Shown here piece by piece: positions 61,801 through 64,000 of a DNA stretch of 64,000 nt. The number at the start of each line of letters is the position of its first letter. Position 1 is the first letter of the stretch. The translations under genes and the position numbers were made by a program. Under the pieces are notes generated by a model that did not search any database, had not been told where the DNA came from, and was given only the letters and a program-made list of their open reading frames with translations. Origin of the DNA: Chitinophagales bacterium (GTDB taxonomy: Bacteria > Bacteroidota > Bacteroidia > Chitinophagales > Saprospiraceae). Location: NCBI GenBank assembly GCA_013299105.1, contig JAAFJY010000004.1, forward strand, positions 1 to 64,000, in the 5' to 3' direction.

Positions 61801-62023
61801 TCTTTCACCCATCTCTTTTTTCCTAATCCATTCGCATTCGCAACTATTTGATGCCGTAAGTGCACACTTTCAAAGTGCTGTTCAAAATATTTTTACGCAA
61901 AAAAACTGTTGATAAAGCATTCCTAACGATTTTTCAAAGCTCGGCAACTCAAGCACTTGTAACTTAAACGGCCTTTATTATATTTGTAGGACACCCTATT
62001 GATCATCCACTTAGTTGGCAATC

Positions 62024-64000
62024 ATGATCTCTGAAACCGAAAACACCGAAAACCAAGGCCAAGACGCCGAACACTTGGCCAGCCGCCGCGATTTTTTGAA
62101 CTGGATGGCCCTCCTGGGGCTTAGTTTACCCAGCAGTTCACTTCTGGCGGAGGAAGGCGAAGCAACCTTTGCCGAAAACCTCATTTTTCCTTTCGAGACC
62201 AGTACCAATCTGGTCATTTTTCGACCGCAGGATTTGCTTTACCTGCAAATGCAGTTCGTCAATTTCAAACGAGGGCGCAACCAACTGGAGCGTGATGGAG
62301 TAGGGCAGGCTTATCTCGTGGTGCATTTTCAGCCCCAGAGTATCGCTGAACAGGCTTTTGACCTGATGAACGACCCACGCCAATACCCGGCTGCGGCCTC
62401 CCTGGCCGACGCCAGCCGCTTGGTATTTCGCATTGGGGATGAGGTCAAAACCATTCCTTTTACCGCTGAAAAACTACTGGATTGGACGGGCTACGAACTG
62501 GTGATCAACCCCAGGGCCATCGCCAGCCCCAAACCACCGCCTACCTTTAATGTACAACCCGCTGCAGGGCGGGCAGTCCAAAACGTCGATGCCAGCAAGC
62601 TGCAAGTAGGGGCCAAAGCCAGCCGTGCCCTCACCCGCTACCAGCAAATCCCCCGTAATACCAGCCCTAAAATCCGCACCCAACGCCTCAATGAATCCTA
62701 TCGCTTGGGTGGACTGGAGGCCAGTGAAGCCTTGCTCAATACCCAATTGCCAGCCTTCAAAACCAGCCTGGACCCCCGTGGTGTGGCCATGAAAGAGCCC
62801 GATCAGCTCGAAACCGCCATTGAAATGCCCTGGCGATTGCTGCTCTCGCCCAACCAATATGCCACTTTTGCCCACGACCACGCCCTGCGCTTGTTCACCG
62901 ATTTTGCCAAATTGAACCAAGGCAAAAACGCCAGTTTGGAAGTATATGAATTGTGGCATACCCGCCTGGCCCTGAAAACTGCCCAAGGCCCCGATGAAAG
63001 TGAACTGGCCCGCAAAGCCTTGTTTCTCCGGGCCATTTGGGGTTTTGGCATCAATACCGACCCGCAACAAGTACCGGAAGCCGACCTCAAATTCAAAACA
63101 TCATTGAGCAATGCCGATCGGCACCAGATCGTACACAAAAGCAGCAACTGGCAACTGCCAGGCTATGTGCCCAAGGAAATTGACGTAAAAAGATTGATGC
63201 TCAGTACGCTTGGGGCCTGGTTGGATACCAGTTTTACTCCACCCGTGCCGCCCTTGAGTCTGAGCAAGTGGGCGCATTTGGCTACGATGGGCCGCGACCA
63301 TTACGTGGAGGTGGTGAACGTGGGCTACGTGATGCCTTTTGGCCACAAAGCCGCTTACGTGAAAATCACCGAGCGCAAAACCGAGGAGGGCTTTGCCGTG
63401 AACCGCACCCGCGAGTTTGTGATCATCACCGAGGAAGTGAAAAAATACCAGGCCAATACTTTTCGGGCCTTCCCATTCCGGCAAATTCGGATCAATACTC
63501 TCGTCTCGCCTAACCTGGATCAGCCGGTCAAAGCCTTTGAAAACTCGGTTAAGCCTGGGGACAAAACCAATTTCGCCATCGCAGTGGCAGGAAAGGGGTT
63601 CCCCTTCAAGATGAGTGGGGTGGACCCCGAAGGCCGCGAGATCGCATTTGAACTACCCTTGGTTTTTGTCAGTACGCTTTTGACTGGCAACGATAAAAAA
63701 GCCGAACTGGAAATACTGACCAAGCAGTACAATAGCTACCAGATTGCCAAAAGCCAGGGAGTCAATCCGGATACCAGGGCCGAAACCAAGAGCCAAAAAA
63801 TGGCCATCGCCGAAAGCCTGGTGCCCGGCGATACTAGTTTCGAAGTGGACATGATCCAGTTTGGAGTGCAGCCTTTGCCGGGCGAAGCAGGTGGTTTTTA
63901 CCCCAATATCGTAGAAATCGACTTGCATGAACCCGCCTACGAAGCCATGACGGGCAAAAGGGAAACGGTGTCAGTAGAGTTGGTGGACGATACCAAAAGC
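62024..64000 (+). CDS. long Tat-signal protein, unknown function, truncated by the window
   Basis: The frame is open from the ATG at 62024 to the last base: 659 codons without a stop. Near the N-terminus, SRRDFLNWMALLGLSLPSSS (residues 20-39) is a twin-arginine signal. The rest shows no domain I recognise. Notable conserved-looking stretches are WALLATM-like SKWAHLATMGRDHYVEVVNVG, VMPFGHKAAYVKITERKTEEG near residues 420-450, and VNRTREFVIITEEVKKY. Strands dominate and charged loops are frequent, so it is probably a large folded periplasmic or surface protein. No neighbour downstream is visible. Confidence 0.8.
   Translation, partial: MISETENTENQGQDAEHLASRRDFLNWMALLGLSLPSSSLLAEEGEATFAENLIFPFETSTNLVIFRPQDLLYLQMQFVNFKRGRNQLERDGVGQAYLVVHFQPQSIAEQAFDLMNDPRQYPAAASLADASRLVFRIGDEVKTIPFTAEKLLDWTGYELVINPRAIASPKPPPTFNVQPAAGRAVQNVDASKLQVGAKASRALTRYQQIPRNTSPKIRTQRLNESYRLGGLEASEALLNTQLPAFKTSLDPRGVAMKEPDQLETAIEMPWRLLLSPNQYATFAHDHALRLFTDFAKLNQGKNASLEVYELWHTRLALKTAQGPDESELARKALFLRAIWGFGINTDPQQVPEADLKFKTSLSNADRHQIVHKSSNWQLPGYVPKEIDVKRLMLSTLGAWLDTSFTPPVPPLSLSKWAHLATMGRDHYVEVVNVGYVMPFGHKAAYVKITERKTEEGFAVNRTREFVIITEEVKKYQANTFRAFPFRQIRINTLVSPNLDQPVKAFENSVKPGDKTNFAIAVAGKGFPFKMSGVDPEGREIAFELPLVFVSTLLTGNDKKAELEILTKQYNSYQIAKSQGVNPDTRAETKSQKMAIAESLVPGDTSFEVDMIQFGVQPLPGEAGGFYPNIVEIDLHEPAYEAMTGKRETVSVELVDDTKS

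Overview
The window comes from a Bacteroidota chromosome. Three things point there: SusC/SusD outer-membrane pairs, secreted proteins ending in type IX secretion (T9SS) C-terminal sorting domains, and promoter-like sequences of the TTG-N19/21-TAnnTTTG type with no Shine-Dalgarno sequences. The gene content and the very abundant short repeats spelling ttgaaatgttgaagggttga suggest the Saprospiria (Haliscomenobacter-like). That placement is inference and was not tested.

Layout. 1-2433: end of one gene, a small membrane protein, and a cytochrome c/PQQ-type sugar dehydrogenase fusion. 2435-5936: two tandem paralogues of the AAA-ATPase-like/PD-(D/E)XK family. 5998-13155: a histidine operon read on the minus strand, hisG-D-C-B-H-A-F, with dispersed repeats in most gaps and no hisIE at its end. 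13191-13925: a large inverted repeat, a strong terminator and tRNA-Phe with its promoter. 14128-19393: a small unknown gene coupled to a TPR/class III cyclase gene, a membrane protein and a secreted propeller protein. 19537-21590: a vWA protein and a J-domain/pseudokinase-like protein. 21873-24689: a large T9SS protein with cohesin-like and dockerin-like parts. 24703-30120: small proteins, a DUF234-type ATPase behind a tandem palindrome array, an HxlR regulator with its divergent oxidoreductase, and sucB. 30406-33278: a secreted esterase-like protein and a Na+/Ca2+-type exchanger. 33279-38545: a convergent pair of T9SS genes (a zinc-metalloprotease-like protein and an Ig-repeat protein) flanked on both sides by about 1 kb of non-coding DNA. 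The two flanks share the same ordered blocks and each holds a MITE-like element. 38546-50956: an MFS transporter, a TraB/GumN lipoprotein, a second DUF234 ATPase with its own palindrome array, pullulanase, cytochrome c, SH3 and propeller proteins, and small proteins of DUF families. 51353-61738: two SusC/SusD loci with no degradative enzyme beside them. 62024-end: a long Tat-signal protein that runs off the window.

How the parts work together. The clearest pathway is histidine biosynthesis. Much of the rest is cell-envelope work: nutrient uptake through SusCD, secreted T9SS proteins, periplasmic or lipoprotein cytochromes, and alpha-glucan debranching. The most unusual material is outside or between genes: at least five dispersed repeat families, two MITE-like elements, hairpins with a shared core but different stems, and matched 53/54-bp palindrome arrays before two paralogous ATPase genes. 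The vWA/J-domain/pseudokinase pair is the best candidate for an undescribed system.
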